DNA of 64,000 bases from Leifsonia soli (GCF_013408745.1 NZ_JACCBJ010000001.1:1984001-2048000), one strand, 5' to 3'. Counted from the stretch's first letter, positions 46,984 through 58,302 are shown. Numbers and translations are program-made. Notes: generated from the letters alone by a model not told the origin.

Positions 46984-47751
46984 TTATGCCTCAACTCCTG
47001 CTGCGGCCGGCGCGCCAGCGGTCTCGGGGGCGTTGCCCCGGCCACCGCGACGCGGACGGTCGTTGCGCTCGCGCGACGGCTTCTGGTTGGCCTGCTCGCG
47101 AGCCAGTTCCTTGTTCGTGATGTCGCCCTTGTAGATCCACACCTTCACACCGATGCGACCGAAGGTGGTCTTGGCCTCGTAGAAGCCGTAGTCGATGTTG
47201 GCGCGGAGCGTGTGCAGCGGCACACGACCCTCGCGGTAGAACTCGGAGCGGCTCATCTCGGCGCCGCCGAGACGGCCGGACACCTGGATGCGGACACCCT
47301 TGGCGCCGGCGCGCTGGGCGCCCTGCAGGCCCTTGCGCATCGCGCGGCGGAACGCCACGCGGGCGGCGAGCTGCTCGGCGATGCCCTGGGCGACGAGCTG
47401 AGCGTCGGCCTCGGGGTTCTTGACCTCGAGGATGTTCAGCTGGATCTGCTTGCCCGAGAGCTTCTCGAGGTCGGCGCGGATGCGCTCGGCCTCGGCGCCA
47501 CGACGACCGATCACGATGCCCGGGCGGGCGGTGTGGATGTCGACGCGGACGCGGTCACGGGTGCGCTCGATCTCGATGCGGGACACGCCCGCGCGGTCGA
47601 GCGACGTCTTCAGCAGGGTGCGGATCTTGACGTCCTCGGCGAGGTAGTCGCTGTAACGCTGACCCTTCTTGGTGCTGTCGGAGAACCAGCGCGACACGTG
47701 GTCGGTGGTGATTCCCAGACGGAAGCCGTACGGATTGACTTTCTGACCCAT
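46984..47751 (-). CDS. rpsC: 30S ribosomal protein S3
   Basis: 255 residues. The KH domain contains [21 protein letters not shown] and the C-terminal domain [18 protein letters not shown]. The last 35 residues are Arg/Gly/Pro/Ala-rich. Binds mRNA at the entry channel. Shares a base with the rplV stop. Confidence 0.98.
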   Translation of the reverse strand: MGQKVNPYGFRLGITTDHVSRWFSDSTKKGQRYSDYLAEDVKIRTLLKTSLDRAGVSRIEIERTRDRVRVDIHTARPGIVIGRRGAEAERIRADLEKLSGKQIQLNILEVKNPEADAQLVAQGIAEQLAARVAFRRAMRKGLQGAQRAGAKGVRIQVSGRLGGAEMSRSEFYREGRVPLHTLRANIDYGFYEAKTTFGRIGVKVWIYKGDITNKELAREQANQKPSRERNDRPRRGGRGNAPETAGAPAAAGVEA

Positions 47752-48143
47752 TACTTGCTCGCCTTCTTGCTGACGGGGGCGGCCTCGGCCTCGTCCGGCG
47801 TCGCGAGGACGACCGTGATGTGGCTGGTGCGCTTGTTGATGCGGAAGGCCCGGCCCTGTGCACGCGGCTGGAACCGCTTGAGGGTGGTCCCCTCGTCCAC
47901 GAAGGCGCGGCTCACGTACAGGTCCTGCTCGTCCAGGTAGGTGTTGCTCTGGTCGGCCTTGACACGCGCGTTGGCGATGGCCGAGGCGACGAGCTTGTAC
48001 ACAGGCTCGCTCGCGCTCTGGGGGGCGAACTTCAGGATGGCCAGGGCCTCCTGAGCCTGCTTGCCGCGGATCATGTTGACGACGCGGCGGGCCTTCATGG
48101 GGGTAACGCGGATGTGTCGCACGCGGGCGATCGACTCCACCAT
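47751..48143 (-). CDS. rplV: 50S ribosomal protein L22
   Basis: 130 residues. Lines the exit tunnel; [20 protein letters not shown] and the loop with [20 protein letters not shown] are conserved. A site of macrolide resistance changes in other bacteria; nothing abnormal is visible here. Confidence 0.98.
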   Translation of the reverse strand: MVESIARVRHIRVTPMKARRVVNMIRGKQAQEALAILKFAPQSASEPVYKLVASAIANARVKADQSNTYLDEQDLYVSRAFVDEGTTLKRFQPRAQGRAFRINKRTSHITVVLATPDEAEAAPVSKKASK

Positions 48144-48168
48144 TTCTCTCCTCCTTACGCCACCGCGA

Positions 48169-48450
48169 TCAGCGGCGGCGACCCTTCTTGTCGTCCTTCA
48201 CGTGTCCACGGAAGGTGCGGGTCGGCGCGAACTCGCCGAGCTTGTGTCCGACCATGGTCTCGGTGACGAACACCGGGATGTGCTTGCGACCGTCGTGCAC
48301 CGCGATGGTGTGACCCAGCATGGCCGGGACGATCATCGAGCGGCGCGACCAGGTCTTGATCACGTTCTTGCTGTTGGCCTCGTTCGCGGCGACCACCTTG
48401 CGAAACAGGTGCTCGTCGACGAAGGGGCCCTTCTTGAGACTGCGTGGCAT
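48169..48450 (-). CDS. rpsS: 30S ribosomal protein S19
   Basis: 93 residues, [19 protein letters not shown] and [18 protein letters not shown] typical. Forms a complex with S13 at the head. Confidence 0.98.
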   Translation of the reverse strand: MPRSLKKGPFVDEHLFRKVVAANEANSKNVIKTWSRRSMIVPAMLGHTIAVHDGRKHIPVFVTETMVGHKLGEFAPTRTFRGHVKDDKKGRRR

Positions 48451-48462
48451 CTTCTCGAACTC

Positions 48463-49302
48463 CTACTTGCGCTTCTTGCCGGCGTTGCGACGGCGGACGA
48501 TGAGCTTGTCGCTTTCCTTGTTGGGGTGGCGCGTACGGCCTTCCTTCTGACCCCACGGGCTGACCGGGTGGCGACCACCGGAGGTCTTGCCCTCACCACC
48601 ACCGTGCGGGTGGTCGATCGGGTTCATCGCGACACCACGCACGGTCGGGCGGACGCCCTTCCAGCGCATGCGGCCGGCCTTGCCCCAGTTGATGTTCGAC
48701 TGCTCGGCGTTGCCGACCTCGCCGACGGTGGCGCGGCAGCGCACATCGACGTTGCGGACCTCGCCCGAGGGGAGGCGCAGCTGGGCGTAGGGGCCGTCCT
48801 TCGCGACGAGGCGGACCGAGGCACCGGCCGAACGGGCGAGCTTGGCGCCACCGCCCGGCTTCAGCTCGATCGCGTGCACGACGGTACCGGTCGGGATGTT
48901 GCGCAGCGGCAGGTTGTTGCCCGGCTTGATGTCCGCGCCGGCACCCGACTCGACGACGTCGCCCTGCTTCAGGCCGGCGGGCGCCAGGATGTAGCGCTTG
49001 GTGCCGTCCACGAAGTGCAGCAGCGCGATGCGCGCCGTGCGGTTGGGGTCGTACTCGATGTGGGCGACCTTGGCGTCGACGCCGTCCTTGTCGTTGCGAC
49101 GGAAGTCGATCACGCGGTACTGGCGCTTGTGGCCACCACCGATGTGACGGGTCGTGATGCGGCCCTGGTTGTTGCGGCCACCGGTCTTCGACAGCGGACG
49201 GAGAAGGGACTTCTCCGGCGTCGAGCGCGTGATCTCGGCGAAGTCGGCGACCGAGGAGCCGCGACGACCGGGGGTCGTGGGCTTGTAGTTACGAATTGCC
49301 AT
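48463..49302 (-). CDS. rplB: 50S ribosomal protein L2
   Basis: 279 residues. [20 protein letters not shown] start, the [20 protein letters not shown] region and the peptidyl-transferase-proximal [13 protein letters not shown] with the important His are intact. Confidence 0.98.
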   Translation of the reverse strand: MAIRNYKPTTPGRRGSSVADFAEITRSTPEKSLLRPLSKTGGRNNQGRITTRHIGGGHKRQYRVIDFRRNDKDGVDAKVAHIEYDPNRTARIALLHFVDGTKRYILAPAGLKQGDVVESGAGADIKPGNNLPLRNIPTGTVVHAIELKPGGGAKLARSAGASVRLVAKDGPYAQLRLPSGEVRNVDVRCRATVGEVGNAEQSNINWGKAGRMRWKGVRPTVRGVAMNPIDHPHGGGEGKTSGGRHPVSPWGQKEGRTRHPNKESDKLIVRRRNAGKKRK

Positions 49303-49326
49303 GTCTGTTTTCCTCTAGTCCTTCGC

Positions 49327-49623
49327 TCAGCCGACGGCCGTGAAGATGTCGATGGAACCGGACTTCAGCGTGACGATGGCGCGCTTGGTGTCCTTGCGCT
49401 TGCCGGTGCCGAAGCGGGTGCGGCGGGTCTTGCCCTGACGGTTCAGGGTGTTCACCGACGCGACCTCGACCTTGAAGATCGACTCGATCGCGAGCTTGAT
49501 CTCGGTCTTGTTGGAGCGCGTGTCGACGAGGAAGGTGTACTTGCCCTCGTCGATCAGGCCGTAGCTCTTCTCGGAGACGACCGGGGCGATGATGACGTCG
49601 CGCGGGTCCTTGTTGACGGCCAT
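49327..49623 (-). CDS. rplW: 50S ribosomal protein L23
   Basis: 98 residues. Docking site near the tunnel exit for trigger factor and [23 protein letters not shown] and [19 protein letters not shown] are typical. Shares a base with the rplD stop. Confidence 0.98.
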   Translation of the reverse strand: MAVNKDPRDVIIAPVVSEKSYGLIDEGKYTFLVDTRSNKTEIKLAIESIFKVEVASVNTLNRQGKTRRTRFGTGKRKDTKRAIVTLKSGSIDIFTAVG

Positions 49624-50273
49624 TACGCGTCCACCTCTTCCTTCTTGGTCTTGGCGGCGATGAAGGCCTCGAGCGCGGCCTGCGAGAAGACGATGTCGTC
49701 ACTCACCAGGACGTCGTAGGCGTTCAGCTGGTCGTACGTCAGCACGTGCACGGTCGGCACGTTGCGGACGCTCTTGAAGGTGAGCACGTCGTCGCGCTCG
49801 AGCACGACGAGCACGTGCTTCGAGGTCGCGATGCCGCTCAGCAGGTCGACGACCGCCTTGGTGGACGGCACGTCACCGGTCGTGAACGCCTGAACGGCGT
49901 GCAGACGGCTGCCGCGGGCGCGGTCCGAGAGAGCGCCGAGCAGAGCAGCGGCGATCATCTTCTTCGGGGTGCGCTGCGCGTAGCTGCGCGGCGTCGGACC
50001 GTGGACGATGCCACCGCCGGTCATCTGAGGAGCACGGATCGAGCCCTGACGAGCGCGGCCGGTGCCCTTCTGCTTGAACGGCTTGCGGCCGGCGCCGGAG
50101 ACCTCGCCGCGACCCTTGGTCTTGTGCGTGCCCTGGCGCGCCGCAGCGAGCTGAGCCGTGACCACCTGGTGGATCAGCGGGATGTTGGTCTGAACGTCGA
50201 ACAGGGCCTCGGGAAGCTCGATGGAGCCGGCCTTCTTGCCCTTGAGGTCGACGACGTCAATCGAGGTAGCCAT
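49623..50273 (-). CDS. rplD: 50S ribosomal protein L4
   Basis: 216 residues. The extended loop that lines the tunnel is [21 protein letters not shown]; the C-terminal [18 protein letters not shown] is typical. In E. coli L4 represses the S10 operon; whether that holds here is unknown. Confidence 0.98.
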   Translation of the reverse strand: MATSIDVVDLKGKKAGSIELPEALFDVQTNIPLIHQVVTAQLAAARQGTHKTKGRGEVSGAGRKPFKQKGTGRARQGSIRAPQMTGGGIVHGPTPRSYAQRTPKKMIAAALLGALSDRARGSRLHAVQAFTTGDVPSTKAVVDLLSGIATSKHVLVVLERDDVLTFKSVRNVPTVHVLTYDQLNAYDVLVSDDIVFSQAALEAFIAAKTKKEEVDA

Positions 50274-50278
50274 TTACC

Positions 50279-50938
50279 TTAGGCCCCCTTCACTGCGTTG
50301 CGGACGAAAACGATGCGGCCACGAGCGCCGGGAACGGCGCCCTTGACCAGCAGCAGGCCCTTCTCGGCGTCGATGCCCTGCACCTTGAGGTTCAGGACGG
50401 TGACGCGCTCGCCACCCATGCGACCGGCCATGCGCATGCCCTTGAAGACACGGCTCGGGGTCGAAGAGGCGCCGATGGAGCCCGGCTTGCGGTGGTTGCG
50501 GTGCGCACCGTGCGAAGCGGAGACGCCCTGGAAGTTGTGGCGCTTCATCACACCGGCGAAGCCCTTGCCCTTCGAGGTCCCGACGACGTCGACCAGCTGG
50601 CCGACCTCGAAGGTCCCGTCGACGGTGAGCTCCTGGCCGGCCGCGTACTCGGCGGCGTCGGCGGTGCGGACCTCGGTGAGGTGACGACGCGGGGTGACGC
50701 CCGCCTTGTCGAAGTGGCCGGCGGACGGCTTGTTGACCTTGCGCGGGTCGATCTGGCCGTACGCGATCTGGACGGCGTTGTAGCCGTCGGCCTCGGGGGT
50801 GCGGACCTGGGTCACGACGTTCGGCGTGATCTCGATGACGGTCACGGGGATGAGCTTGTTGTTCTCGTCCCAGACCTGCGTCATACCGAGCTTCTTGCCG
50901 AGGAGGCCCTTGGAAGTCTTCGTGTCAGCGTTGGACAT
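50279..50938 (-). CDS. rplC: 50S ribosomal protein L3
   Basis: 219 residues. [20 protein letters not shown], the [14 protein letters not shown] stretch and [14 protein letters not shown] loop near the peptidyl-transferase centre are present. Confidence 0.98.
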   Translation of the reverse strand: MSNADTKTSKGLLGKKLGMTQVWDENNKLIPVTVIEITPNVVTQVRTPEADGYNAVQIAYGQIDPRKVNKPSAGHFDKAGVTPRRHLTEVRTADAAEYAAGQELTVDGTFEVGQLVDVVGTSKGKGFAGVMKRHNFQGVSASHGAHRNHRKPGSIGASSTPSRVFKGMRMAGRMGGERVTVLNLKVQGIDAEKGLLLVKGAVPGARGRIVFVRNAVKGA

Positions 50939-50952
50939 GGTGGCACTCCCCC

Positions 50953-51261
50953 TTAGAGCTTGATCTCGATGTTGACGTCGGCGGGCAGGTCGAGACGCAT
51001 GAGCGAGTCGACGGCCTTCGGCGTCGGGTCGATGATGTCGATCAGCCGCTTGTGCGTGCGCATCTCGAAGTGCTCGCGGCTGTCCTTGTACTTGTGGGGC
51101 GAACGGATGACGACCACCACGTTCTTCTCGGTGGGAAGCGGCACCGGCCCGACGACGGTCGCGCCGGCACGGGTCACCGTGTCGACGATCTTGCGCGCCG
51201 AGGTGTCGATGACCTCGTGGTCATACGACTTAAGCCGAATGCGGATCTTCTGTCCCGCCAT
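50953..51261 (-). CDS. rpsJ: 30S ribosomal protein S10
   Basis: 102 residues. [19 protein letters not shown] and [19 protein letters not shown] are conserved; also NusE, part of the antitermination complex. First gene of the superoperon; the ATG has GAGAG upstream. The leader region beyond it is about 300 bases or more. Confidence 0.98.
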   Translation of the reverse strand: MAGQKIRIRLKSYDHEVIDTSARKIVDTVTRAGATVVGPVPLPTEKNVVVVIRSPHKYKDSREHFEMRTHKRLIDIIDPTPKAVDSLMRLDLPADVNIEIKL

Positions 51262-51630
51262 GTCTGACTCTCTCTCTTGTTATGGCGTCGTACGAGACGA
51301 CCCTCTCGAGTCGTTCTTCGCATTGGACGCGGGCGACGTACGCGTGGAACGCCACTATTCTTCTGTCAACTCCTCGACCCCCGCGCTCGGGCGTGTCACC
51401 CTGCGCACGGCACAGAGTTAGCCCCTTGCCGCGTGTTGGTCGAATTGAGCGTGTCCTGCTGCCTGCGGCCTAACCTCGTCCCGCCGGTCGCCCTGCGCTG
51501 AACGCAGGAGACTCTCGCGATGGGCTATGCACTGCCTGGCAGTGATCCGGTTCGCGCGCACACCTGCACGCACATTCCGGAATGTTGAACTAGATAATCT
51601 TGCCAGATCGCGGCGAATGCTGCAACCCGG
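51262..51630 (-). other. leader/promoter region of the S10 operon
   Basis: No credible gene. On the minus strand a TTGACA occurs at 51364-51369 but without a -10 at the right distance. A weaker pair, TTGCAG then CAAGAT 17 bases on, lies near 51600-51630, beside the palindrome at 51572-51585; if used, the rpsJ leader is about 320 bases. Direct and inverted GTCGTACG/CGTACGCG motifs occur at 51285-51345 and may fold. Confidence 0.4.
51572..51585. promoter_or_regulatory. 14-base perfect palindrome ACATTCCGGAATGT
   Basis: The site is self-complementary over 14 bases and AT/GC balanced, unlike its GC-rich surroundings. It lies at the upstream edge of the S10 leader. It has no room for a hairpin loop and reads as a protein-binding site. 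Confidence 0.5.
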
Positions 51631-51729
51631 GCGTGTCGCGTCGGCGGGGCGCGAGGGGTGCATGGGGCGCCGGTGAGGCGCCATGAGCGTGATCGGGGGC
51701 GACGGGAAGGAGAAGGGGAAGAACGAAGA

Positions 51730-51758
51730 GAGCGGGGCCGGCGAAGCCGACCCCGCTC
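51730..51758 (-). terminator. intrinsic terminator of the small peptide gene
   Basis: On the minus strand a 13-base stem (51746-51758 with 51730-51742, one G-U pair) with a 3-base loop is followed by a pyrimidine tract rich in U. It lies 45 bases beyond the stop codon of the 24-codon ORF. Confidence 0.8.
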
Positions 51759-51802
51759 GAGTGGCGCCTCGCGCCGCCACTCAACTCATTGGTTCACGAC
51801 CG

Positions 51803-51877
51803 CTATGCGGCTCCCGAACTTCCGTCACGAGATCCTGTCAGCGGCGTGGACTGGTTTGCGAGGCCGTTGGTATCCAT
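51803..51877 (-). CDS. small peptide gene, 24 residues, unknown function
   Basis: The ORF encodes MDTNGLANQSTPL then TGSRDGSSGAA. Signs of a real unit: a promoter TTTACC-N17-CAGAAT at 51924-51952, a strong GAGAGGAG 5 bases before the ATG, a TAG stop, and an intrinsic terminator 45 bases on, giving a transcript of roughly 190 bases. The peptide is polar, with no signal sequence, membrane helix or Cys, so it is not an obvious toxin or lanthipeptide. It could instead be an sRNA with a leader-like ORF. Neighbours are the S10 operon and a surface protein. I do not recognise a family. Confidence 0.5.
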   Translation of the reverse strand: MDTNGLANQSTPLTGSRDGSSGAA

Positions 51878-51923
51878 AGGCACTCCTCTCATCGACGAAC
51901 CGTCCGGTTGAAACGGTGCACCA

Positions 51924-51952
51924 ATTCTGCGCCGTGTGCGCCGGGAGGTAAA
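51924..51952 (-). promoter_or_regulatory. promoter TTTACC-N17-CAGAAT of the small peptide gene
   Basis: TTTACC (51947-51952) and CAGAAT (51924-51929) on the minus strand are exactly 17 bases apart. Predicted start lies about 40 bases before the ATG at 51877. Confidence 0.55.
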
Positions 51953-51980
51953 CCCCCGGCGGCCAACCCGCAGCACGTCG

Positions 51981-53501
51981 TCAGCCATCGAGCCGACGCG
52001 ACCGTCGCAGGACTCCGCCTATTCCGAGCACGACCCCCAGCGTCAGAGCCGCCGCTCCCACGGCCACGGCCCAGCTGGCATCGGTGCCGGTTGCCGCCAA
52101 CGCTGTGCTCCCGGCGGCCGCCGCCGTCTTCCCCTCCGCTGACGGGTCTCGGTCGCTCCGGTCGGCCACCCCGGTACCGCTCGCATCCGCCGGGGGATCG
52201 ACGATGTCGATGGTGACGGTACCGGGAGCGCTCGTGACGCCCGAACGCGTGGCCGTGTAGCGGAAGCTGACGGTGCCCGTGAAGTCCGCGGCGCTCTGGT
52301 AGAGGTGGGAACCACCCTCAACGACGAGGAAGCCGGCAACCGGCGGCTGCACGATCTCGAACGTGGTCGACGCAGCGGGATCGTGCGGGGTCGCGGCCAG
52401 GGTGATCGGGACGGCGGCGCCCCGCACGATGGAGTGGTGCGCGTCGAGCGCCGACAGCACAGGTGTCTCTGGCGCCACGGGTGCCGTGACCAGCACGGTG
52501 ACGGTGTAGGGAGGGGAGACGTCGACACCGTCCGACACGGTGTAGGTGAACGTGACGAGTCCCGAGAAATCCGCCGGGGCCGTGTAGACGACACCGGTGG
52601 GGCCGGACACGAGCGTTCCGTGCGCCGGCGGATCGAGCACCGTGTAGGTCAGCGGGTCGCCATCGCCGTCGGCGCCCGGATAGACGACCTCGCCGGACCC
52701 GCCCTGCGCGACGGTCAGTGCGACGTCGGCGGCGGTCGGCGGAGTGTTCGATCGCACGCTCCCGGCGGAGATGAGCACCGTGGAGTCGAGGCTATGGTCT
52801 CGCGCGTCGGCGATGACGAGCTTCGCATGATTGACCTCCCCCTTGTTCACCGGAGCCTCGCAGGTGAGCGGCGTCGTGAATCCGTTGAACGCCGTGCCGT
52901 CCCGCGGGGTGGTCGCGTTGTTCGCGATGTAGAACGCGGTGTTGACCTTGTGGTTGACCGACGCCACCGACACGGGCGTATCGCCGATCACCGCGCAGTT
53001 CGTGCCGTTGATGAAGAAGCGGAACGAGTCGTTGACCAGCCCGATCCAATCGGGGTACTCCTCGGACGCGAACACGTAGGTGAACGACACGGAGTCGGCA
53101 CGTGGAGTGAAGTCGAACTCGAGGACGGCAGCGTCGAAGGTGTTCAGACCGATGGACGCTTCGATGTCGTCATCGCCCGGGGTGCCCAGATAGCCGCTCC
53201 GGTCGTCCGTGTGCACGCCAGGAAGGCCGACGACGCGTCCCGTGCTCAGCGCTACCCCTTCATCGATGCCCATCGTCGACATGCCCGAGAAGGTGCCGAG
53301 CGCCTGAGGGTCGCCGAGCATGGTGGCCCCCAGGATCTCGATCCCAGGACCCGCCAGTGAGGCGGCGAGCTCGCCGGCGGAGGAACCGGTCGCATCGGTC
53401 ACCAGCCCGCCGCCGGCCGCCGCCGGCGACACGGCCAGGGTCGTGGTCGCGGCTACCGAAATGGCTGCGATGGCCCCGCAGATGATCGTGACATTCTGCA
53501 T
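51981..53501 (-). CDS. secreted Ig-like repeat protein with choice-of-anchor L domain and LAATG sortase signal
   Basis: 506 residues. A signal peptide covers about 1-29 (hydrophobic, ending SPAAAG). A choice-of-anchor L domain (about 32-248) has the FVFASEEYPDW-type motif as VFASEEYPDWIG, then VNDSFRFFING. Two Ig-like or cadherin-like domains follow (about 255-342 with DGDGDPLTYTVLDPPAHGT, and 348-435). The C-terminus has LAATG (468-472), a membrane helix and RRSRR: a class E sortase (LAXTG) wall-sorting signal. So it is likely bound to the cell wall outside the cell. AGAAGGA lies upstream of the ATG. No sortase gene is in the window. Confidence 0.85.
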   Translation of the reverse strand: MQNVTIICGAIAAISVAATTTLAVSPAAAGGGLVTDATGSSAGELAASLAGPGIEILGATMLGDPQALGTFSGMSTMGIDEGVALSTGRVVGLPGVHTDDRSGYLGTPGDDDIEASIGLNTFDAAVLEFDFTPRADSVSFTYVFASEEYPDWIGLVNDSFRFFINGTNCAVIGDTPVSVASVNHKVNTAFYIANNATTPRDGTAFNGFTTPLTCEAPVNKGEVNHAKLVIADARDHSLDSTVLISAGSVRSNTPPTAADVALTVAQGGSGEVVYPGADGDGDPLTYTVLDPPAHGTLVSGPTGVVYTAPADFSGLVTFTYTVSDGVDVSPPYTVTVLVTAPVAPETPVLSALDAHHSIVRGAAVPITLAATPHDPAASTTFEIVQPPVAGFLVVEGGSHLYQSAADFTGTVSFRYTATRSGVTSAPGTVTIDIVDPPADASGTGVADRSDRDPSAEGKTAAAAGSTALAATGTDASWAVAVGAAALTLGVVLGIGGVLRRSRRLDG

Positions 53502-53533
53502 CGCAATTCCTTCTCTCCGATGATGTGTGTCAG

Positions 53534-53562
53534 CATATCTGCCGACCCCTCACCGTCGTCAA
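53534..53562 (-). promoter_or_regulatory. candidate promoter of the surface protein gene
   Basis: TTGACG (53557-53562) and GATATG (53534-53539) on the minus strand are 17 bases apart, about 35 bases before the ATG. Confidence 0.4.
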
Positions 53563-53579
53563 GGCTTGCAATAACACGA

Positions 53580-53611
53580 AAGAGGGCCGAGCCCGAAGGC
53601 CCGACCCTCTT
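53580..53611 (-). terminator. terminator of the str operon, after tuf
   Basis: In minus-strand RNA a 14-base-pair stem with two G-U pairs closes a UUCG tetraloop. It begins 20 bases after the tuf stop. The G-U pairs work only on this strand. Confidence 0.85.
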
Positions 53612-53630
53612 CCGAGTGAAGTCGAAGGAC

Positions 53631-54824
<1,194 letters not shown>

Positions 54825-54849
54825 TGTGGGTCCTCCTCAGGACTCTCGT

Positions 54850-54889
54850 GTAGAGGCGCCGGTCGATGGATTTCGACCGGAAGCTCTAC
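54850..54889 (-). promoter_or_regulatory. stem-loop in the fusA-tuf gap
   Basis: An inner 8-base stem (54859-54866 with 54873-54880) is capped by a 6-base loop and extended after a 3-by-3 internal loop by a 6-base outer stem (54850-54855 with 54884-54889). It lies 25-65 bases before the tuf start. Confidence 0.6.
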
Positions 54890-54940
54890 GGGATTGGTTT
54901 CTTATGTTACGGGATGTTGCCGAAGGCTTGAGACCCGAGG

Positions 54941-57055
54941 TCACTCGCCCTTGCTCTTCTGGACGATCTCGTCGGCCACAGCCTTCGGGACCTCCGCGTA
55001 GCTGTCGAACTGCATCGAGTACACCGCGCGGCCCGAGGTCTTCGACCGCAGGTCACCGATGTAGCCGAACATCTCCGACAGCGGGACGTTGGCACGCACC
55101 ACCTTGACGCCGCTGGCATCTTCCATCGACTGGATCTGCCCACGGCGGGAGTTCAGGTCGCCGATGACGTCGCCCATGTACTCCTCCGGCGTACGGACCT
55201 CGACCGCCATGAGCGGCTCGAGGAGCACCGGGTTCGCCTTCCGAGCGGCCTCCTTGTAGGCCATCGAGCCGGCGATCTTGAACGCCATCTCCGAGGAGTC
55301 GACGTCGTGCGCTGCACCGTCGAGGAGCGTCGCCTTGACGCCCACCGTCGGGAAGCCGGCGAGGACGCCGACCTGCATCGCGTCCTGGATGCCCGCATCC
55401 ACCGAGGGGATGTACTCGCGCGGGACGCGACCACCGGTGACGGCGTTCACGAACTCGTACGAGGTCTCCGGGGTGACCTCCATGGGCTCCAGGCTGATCT
55501 GCACCTTTGCGAACTGACCGGAACCACCGGTCTGCTTCTTGTGGGTGTAGTCGTACTTCTCCACCGTGCGGCGGATGGTCTCGCGGTAGGCCACCTGGGG
55601 CTTGCCGACGTTCGCCTCGACGTTGAACTCGCGCTTCATGCGGTCGACGAGGATGTCGAGGTGGAGCTCGCCCATGCCCTTGATGACGGTCTGGCCGGTC
55701 TCCTGGTTCTGCTCGGTGCGGAACGTCGGGTCCTCTTCGGCCAGCTTCTGGATCGCGGTGCCCAGCTTCTCCTGGTCGGCCTTGGTCTTCGGCTCGATGG
55801 CGACCTCGATCACCGGCTCCGGGAAGGTCATCGACTCGAGCACGACCTGGTTGTCCGGGTCGCTCAGGGTGTCACCGGTGGTGGTGTCCTTGAGGCCGAT
55901 CACCGCGTAGATGTTGCCGGCGGTGACGAAGTCGACCGGGTTCTCCTTGTTGGCGTGCATCTGGAAGATCTTGCCGATGCGCTCCTTCTTGCCCTTGGTC
56001 GAGTTGATGACCTGGGCGCCGGAGTCGATGCGGCCCGAGTAGACGCGGACGTAGGTGAGACGACCGAAGAACGGGTGCACGGCGACCTTGAAGGCCAGCG
56101 CGGAGAACGGCTCGGTGGCGTCGGCGTGGCGCAGGATGACCTGCTCCTCGTCGCGCGGGTTGTGCGCCTCGATGGCGGGCACGTCGAGCGGCGACGGGAG
56201 GTAGTCGATCACGGCGTCGAGCATCGGCTGCACACCGCGGTTCTTGAACGCGGAACCGCAGAGGACCGGGTAGATCTCGTTGTTCACGGTGAGCTTGCGG
56301 ATGGCCGCCTTGATCTCCGGAACGGTGATCTCCTCGCCGCCGAAGAACTTCTCGAGCAGCACGTCGTCGCTCTCGGCGACGGTCTCGATCAGCTTCGCGC
56401 GGTACTCCTCGGCCTTGGCCTGCAGGTCGGCGGGGATCTCCTGGACCTCGTACTTGGCGCCCATGGTGACATCACCCTTGGCGTCGCCGGGCCAGACCAG
56501 CGCGCGCATCTCGATCAGGTCGACGACGCCGACGAAGTCGGACTCCGAGCCGATCGGGAGCTGCATCACCAGCGGCTTGGCGCCGAGGCGGGAGATGATG
56601 GTGTCGACCGTGAAGTAGAAGTCGGCGCCGAGCTTGTCCATCTTGTTGACGAAGCAGATGCGCGGGACGACGTACTTGTCGGCCTGGCGCCACACGGTCT
56701 CCGACTGGGGCTCAACGCCCTCCTTCGCGTCGAACACGGCGACGGCGCCGTCGAGGACGCGGAGCGAACGCTCCACCTCGACGGTGAAGTCCACGTGACC
56801 GGGCGTGTCGATGATGTTGATCTGGTTCTTGTTCCAGAAACAGGTGACGGCCGCGGACGTGATGGTGATGCCGCGCTCCTTCTCCTGCTCCATCCAGTCG
56901 GTGGTCGAGGCGCCGTCGTGCGTCTCGCCGATCTTGTGGTTGACGCCCGTGTAGAACAGGATGCGCTCGGTCGTGGTGGTCTTGCCGGCATCGATGTGGG
57001 CCATGATGCCGATGTTGCGGACCTTGTTCAGGTCGGTGAGCACGTCCTGTGCCAC
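54941..57055 (-). CDS. fusA: elongation factor G
   Basis: 704 residues, a translocation GTPase. G1 AHIDAGKT at 19-26, DTPGHVDFT (G3) and NKMDKLGAD (G4); domain IV with [20 protein letters not shown] is complete. Third gene of rpsL-rpsG-fusA-tuf. Length and motifs match canonical EF-G, not the fusidic-acid-related paralogue. Confidence 0.99.
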   Translation of the reverse strand: MAQDVLTDLNKVRNIGIMAHIDAGKTTTTERILFYTGVNHKIGETHDGASTTDWMEQEKERGITITSAAVTCFWNKNQINIIDTPGHVDFTVEVERSLRVLDGAVAVFDAKEGVEPQSETVWRQADKYVVPRICFVNKMDKLGADFYFTVDTIISRLGAKPLVMQLPIGSESDFVGVVDLIEMRALVWPGDAKGDVTMGAKYEVQEIPADLQAKAEEYRAKLIETVAESDDVLLEKFFGGEEITVPEIKAAIRKLTVNNEIYPVLCGSAFKNRGVQPMLDAVIDYLPSPLDVPAIEAHNPRDEEQVILRHADATEPFSALAFKVAVHPFFGRLTYVRVYSGRIDSGAQVINSTKGKKERIGKIFQMHANKENPVDFVTAGNIYAVIGLKDTTTGDTLSDPDNQVVLESMTFPEPVIEVAIEPKTKADQEKLGTAIQKLAEEDPTFRTEQNQETGQTVIKGMGELHLDILVDRMKREFNVEANVGKPQVAYRETIRRTVEKYDYTHKKQTGGSGQFAKVQISLEPMEVTPETSYEFVNAVTGGRVPREYIPSVDAGIQDAMQVGVLAGFPTVGVKATLLDGAAHDVDSSEMAFKIAGSMAYKEAARKANPVLLEPLMAVEVRTPEEYMGDVIGDLNSRRGQIQSMEDASGVKVVRANVPLSEMFGYIGDLRSKTSGRAVYSMQFDSYAEVPKAVADEIVQKSKGE

Positions 57056-57154
57056 AGGGTTCCTCCGAAGTGTTGAAAGTGAGGGGTGCCGTCCGGGCGC
57101 GGCACTATGAGGTATAACGCCCGGACGGCCAGATTTATTACCGGCGGTCGGTGC

Positions 57155-57625
57155 TTACCAGCGGTAGTGGGCGAAGGCCTTGTTCGACTCGGCCATCTTG
57201 TGCGTGTCCTCGCGACGCTTCACAGCGGCGCCGAGGCCGTTGGACGCGTCGAGGATCTCGTTGGTGAGACGCTCGGTCATCGTCTTCTCGCGACGACCCT
57301 TGGCGTAGCTGGTGAGCCAGCGGAGCGCGAGCGTGTTCGCGCGGTGCGGCTTGACCTCGACCGGCACCTGGTAGGTCGAGCCACCGACACGGCGGGAGCG
57401 GACCTCGAGGGTCGGACGGATGTTGTCGAGAGCCTTCTTCAGCGTGGTGACCGCGTCCTGGCCGGACTTGGTGGCGACGCCCTCGAGCGCGTCGTAGACG
57501 ATGCGCTCGGCGAGGCCCTTCTTGCCGTCGAGGAGGATCTTGTTGACGAGCTGGCTGACGACCGGCGAGCCGTAGACCGGGTCGGCGACGACGGGGCGCT
57601 TAGGAGCGGGACCCTTGCGAGGCAT
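57155..57625 (-). CDS. rpsG: 30S ribosomal protein S7
   Basis: 156 residues. [20 protein letters not shown] and [21 protein letters not shown] are typical. Shares one base with the rpsL stop (TAATG). In E. coli S7 represses this operon from a site between rpsL and rpsG; here no gap is left for such a structure. Confidence 0.98.
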   Translation of the reverse strand: MPRKGPAPKRPVVADPVYGSPVVSQLVNKILLDGKKGLAERIVYDALEGVATKSGQDAVTTLKKALDNIRPTLEVRSRRVGGSTYQVPVEVKPHRANTLALRWLTSYAKGRREKTMTERLTNEILDASNGLGAAVKRREDTHKMAESNKAFAHYRW

Positions 57626-57999
57626 TACTTCTTCTCCATCTTCGCGCCGTAGCGGCTGCGAGCCTGCTTGCGGTTCTTCACGGCCTGGGTGTCCAGGGCG
57701 CCACGAACGATCTTGTAGCGGACGCCGGGGAGGTCCTTCACACGACCGCCGCGGACGAGCACCATCGAGTGCTCCTGCAGGTTGTGGCCCTCACCGGGGA
57801 TGTAAGCGGTGACCTCGGTCCCGTTCGACAGCTTCACACGGGCGACCTTGCGGAGCGCCGAGTTCGGCTTCTTGGGGGTGGTGGTGTACACACGCGTGCA
57901 CACGCCGCGCTGCTGCGGGTTGGCCTTCAGGGCGGGGGCCTTGGTCTTGGTGACCTTCGGCGTCCGTCCCTTGCGGACCAACTGCTGAATGGTTGGCAC
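57625..57999 (-). CDS. rpsL: 30S ribosomal protein S12
   Basis: 124 residues, starting [12 protein letters not shown] at GTG 57999. The accuracy-centre residues in [13 protein letters not shown] and [11 protein letters not shown] have the usual (streptomycin-sensitive type) lysines. AAGGAGAAG lies just upstream. First gene of the str operon. Confidence 0.99.
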   Translation of the reverse strand: MPTIQQLVRKGRTPKVTKTKAPALKANPQQRGVCTRVYTTTPKKPNSALRKVARVKLSNGTEVTAYIPGEGHNLQEHSMVLVRGGRVKDLPGVRYKIVRGALDTQAVKNRKQARSRYGAKMEKK

Positions 58000-58267
58000 T
58001 GAACTTCTCCTTATATGGACTGCACGGTGACAGTTGTTGCTTCTTCCCCATGAGCCACCCACCGGCTTCGCGCCCGCCATCGTGAACGATGGAGGCTGTC
58101 GTCGGGTGGAACGGCACTTGGGGGGAATCGGACGGCAGGGCCGGCCGATATGCCGTGGGGGCGGGGGTTCCGTGCGGTCTCCCTGCCCATCGGATGAGTA
58201 CGTGCCAACCCGCTCGCTCCTCACCCGGAAACCGGGCACGAAGCAAGCGCGCGACAGAGCGCACACC
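58000..58267 (-). other. long 5' leader of the str operon
   Basis: About 268 untranslated bases lie between the predicted transcription start and rpsL. Small hairpins occur, for example 58077-58082 with 58087-58092 (6 base pairs, 4-base loop). No convincing ORF is present. Confidence 0.5.
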
Positions 58268-58273
58268 CGATAA

Positions 58274-58302
58274 ATAGTATCCGCCGGGGAGCGGTCGGTC
58301 AA
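58274..58302 (-). promoter_or_regulatory. promoter of the str operon: TTGACC-N17-TACTAT
   Basis: TTGACC (58297-58302) and TACTAT (58274-58279) on the minus strand, 17 bases apart; each hexamer matches 5 of 6 consensus bases. The best sigma-70 type promoter in the window. Confidence 0.88.

Noticed and set aside
51418..51780. 120-codon minus-strand ORF upstream of rpsJ
   Set aside because: It runs through the terminator hairpin, is Arg/Pro/Ala-rich and has no ribosome binding site or recognisable domain.
57791..58090. Leader peptide ORF starting MGKKQQLSP in the str leader
   Set aside because: The frame continues far into rpsL out of frame and has no clear stop near the leader hairpins.
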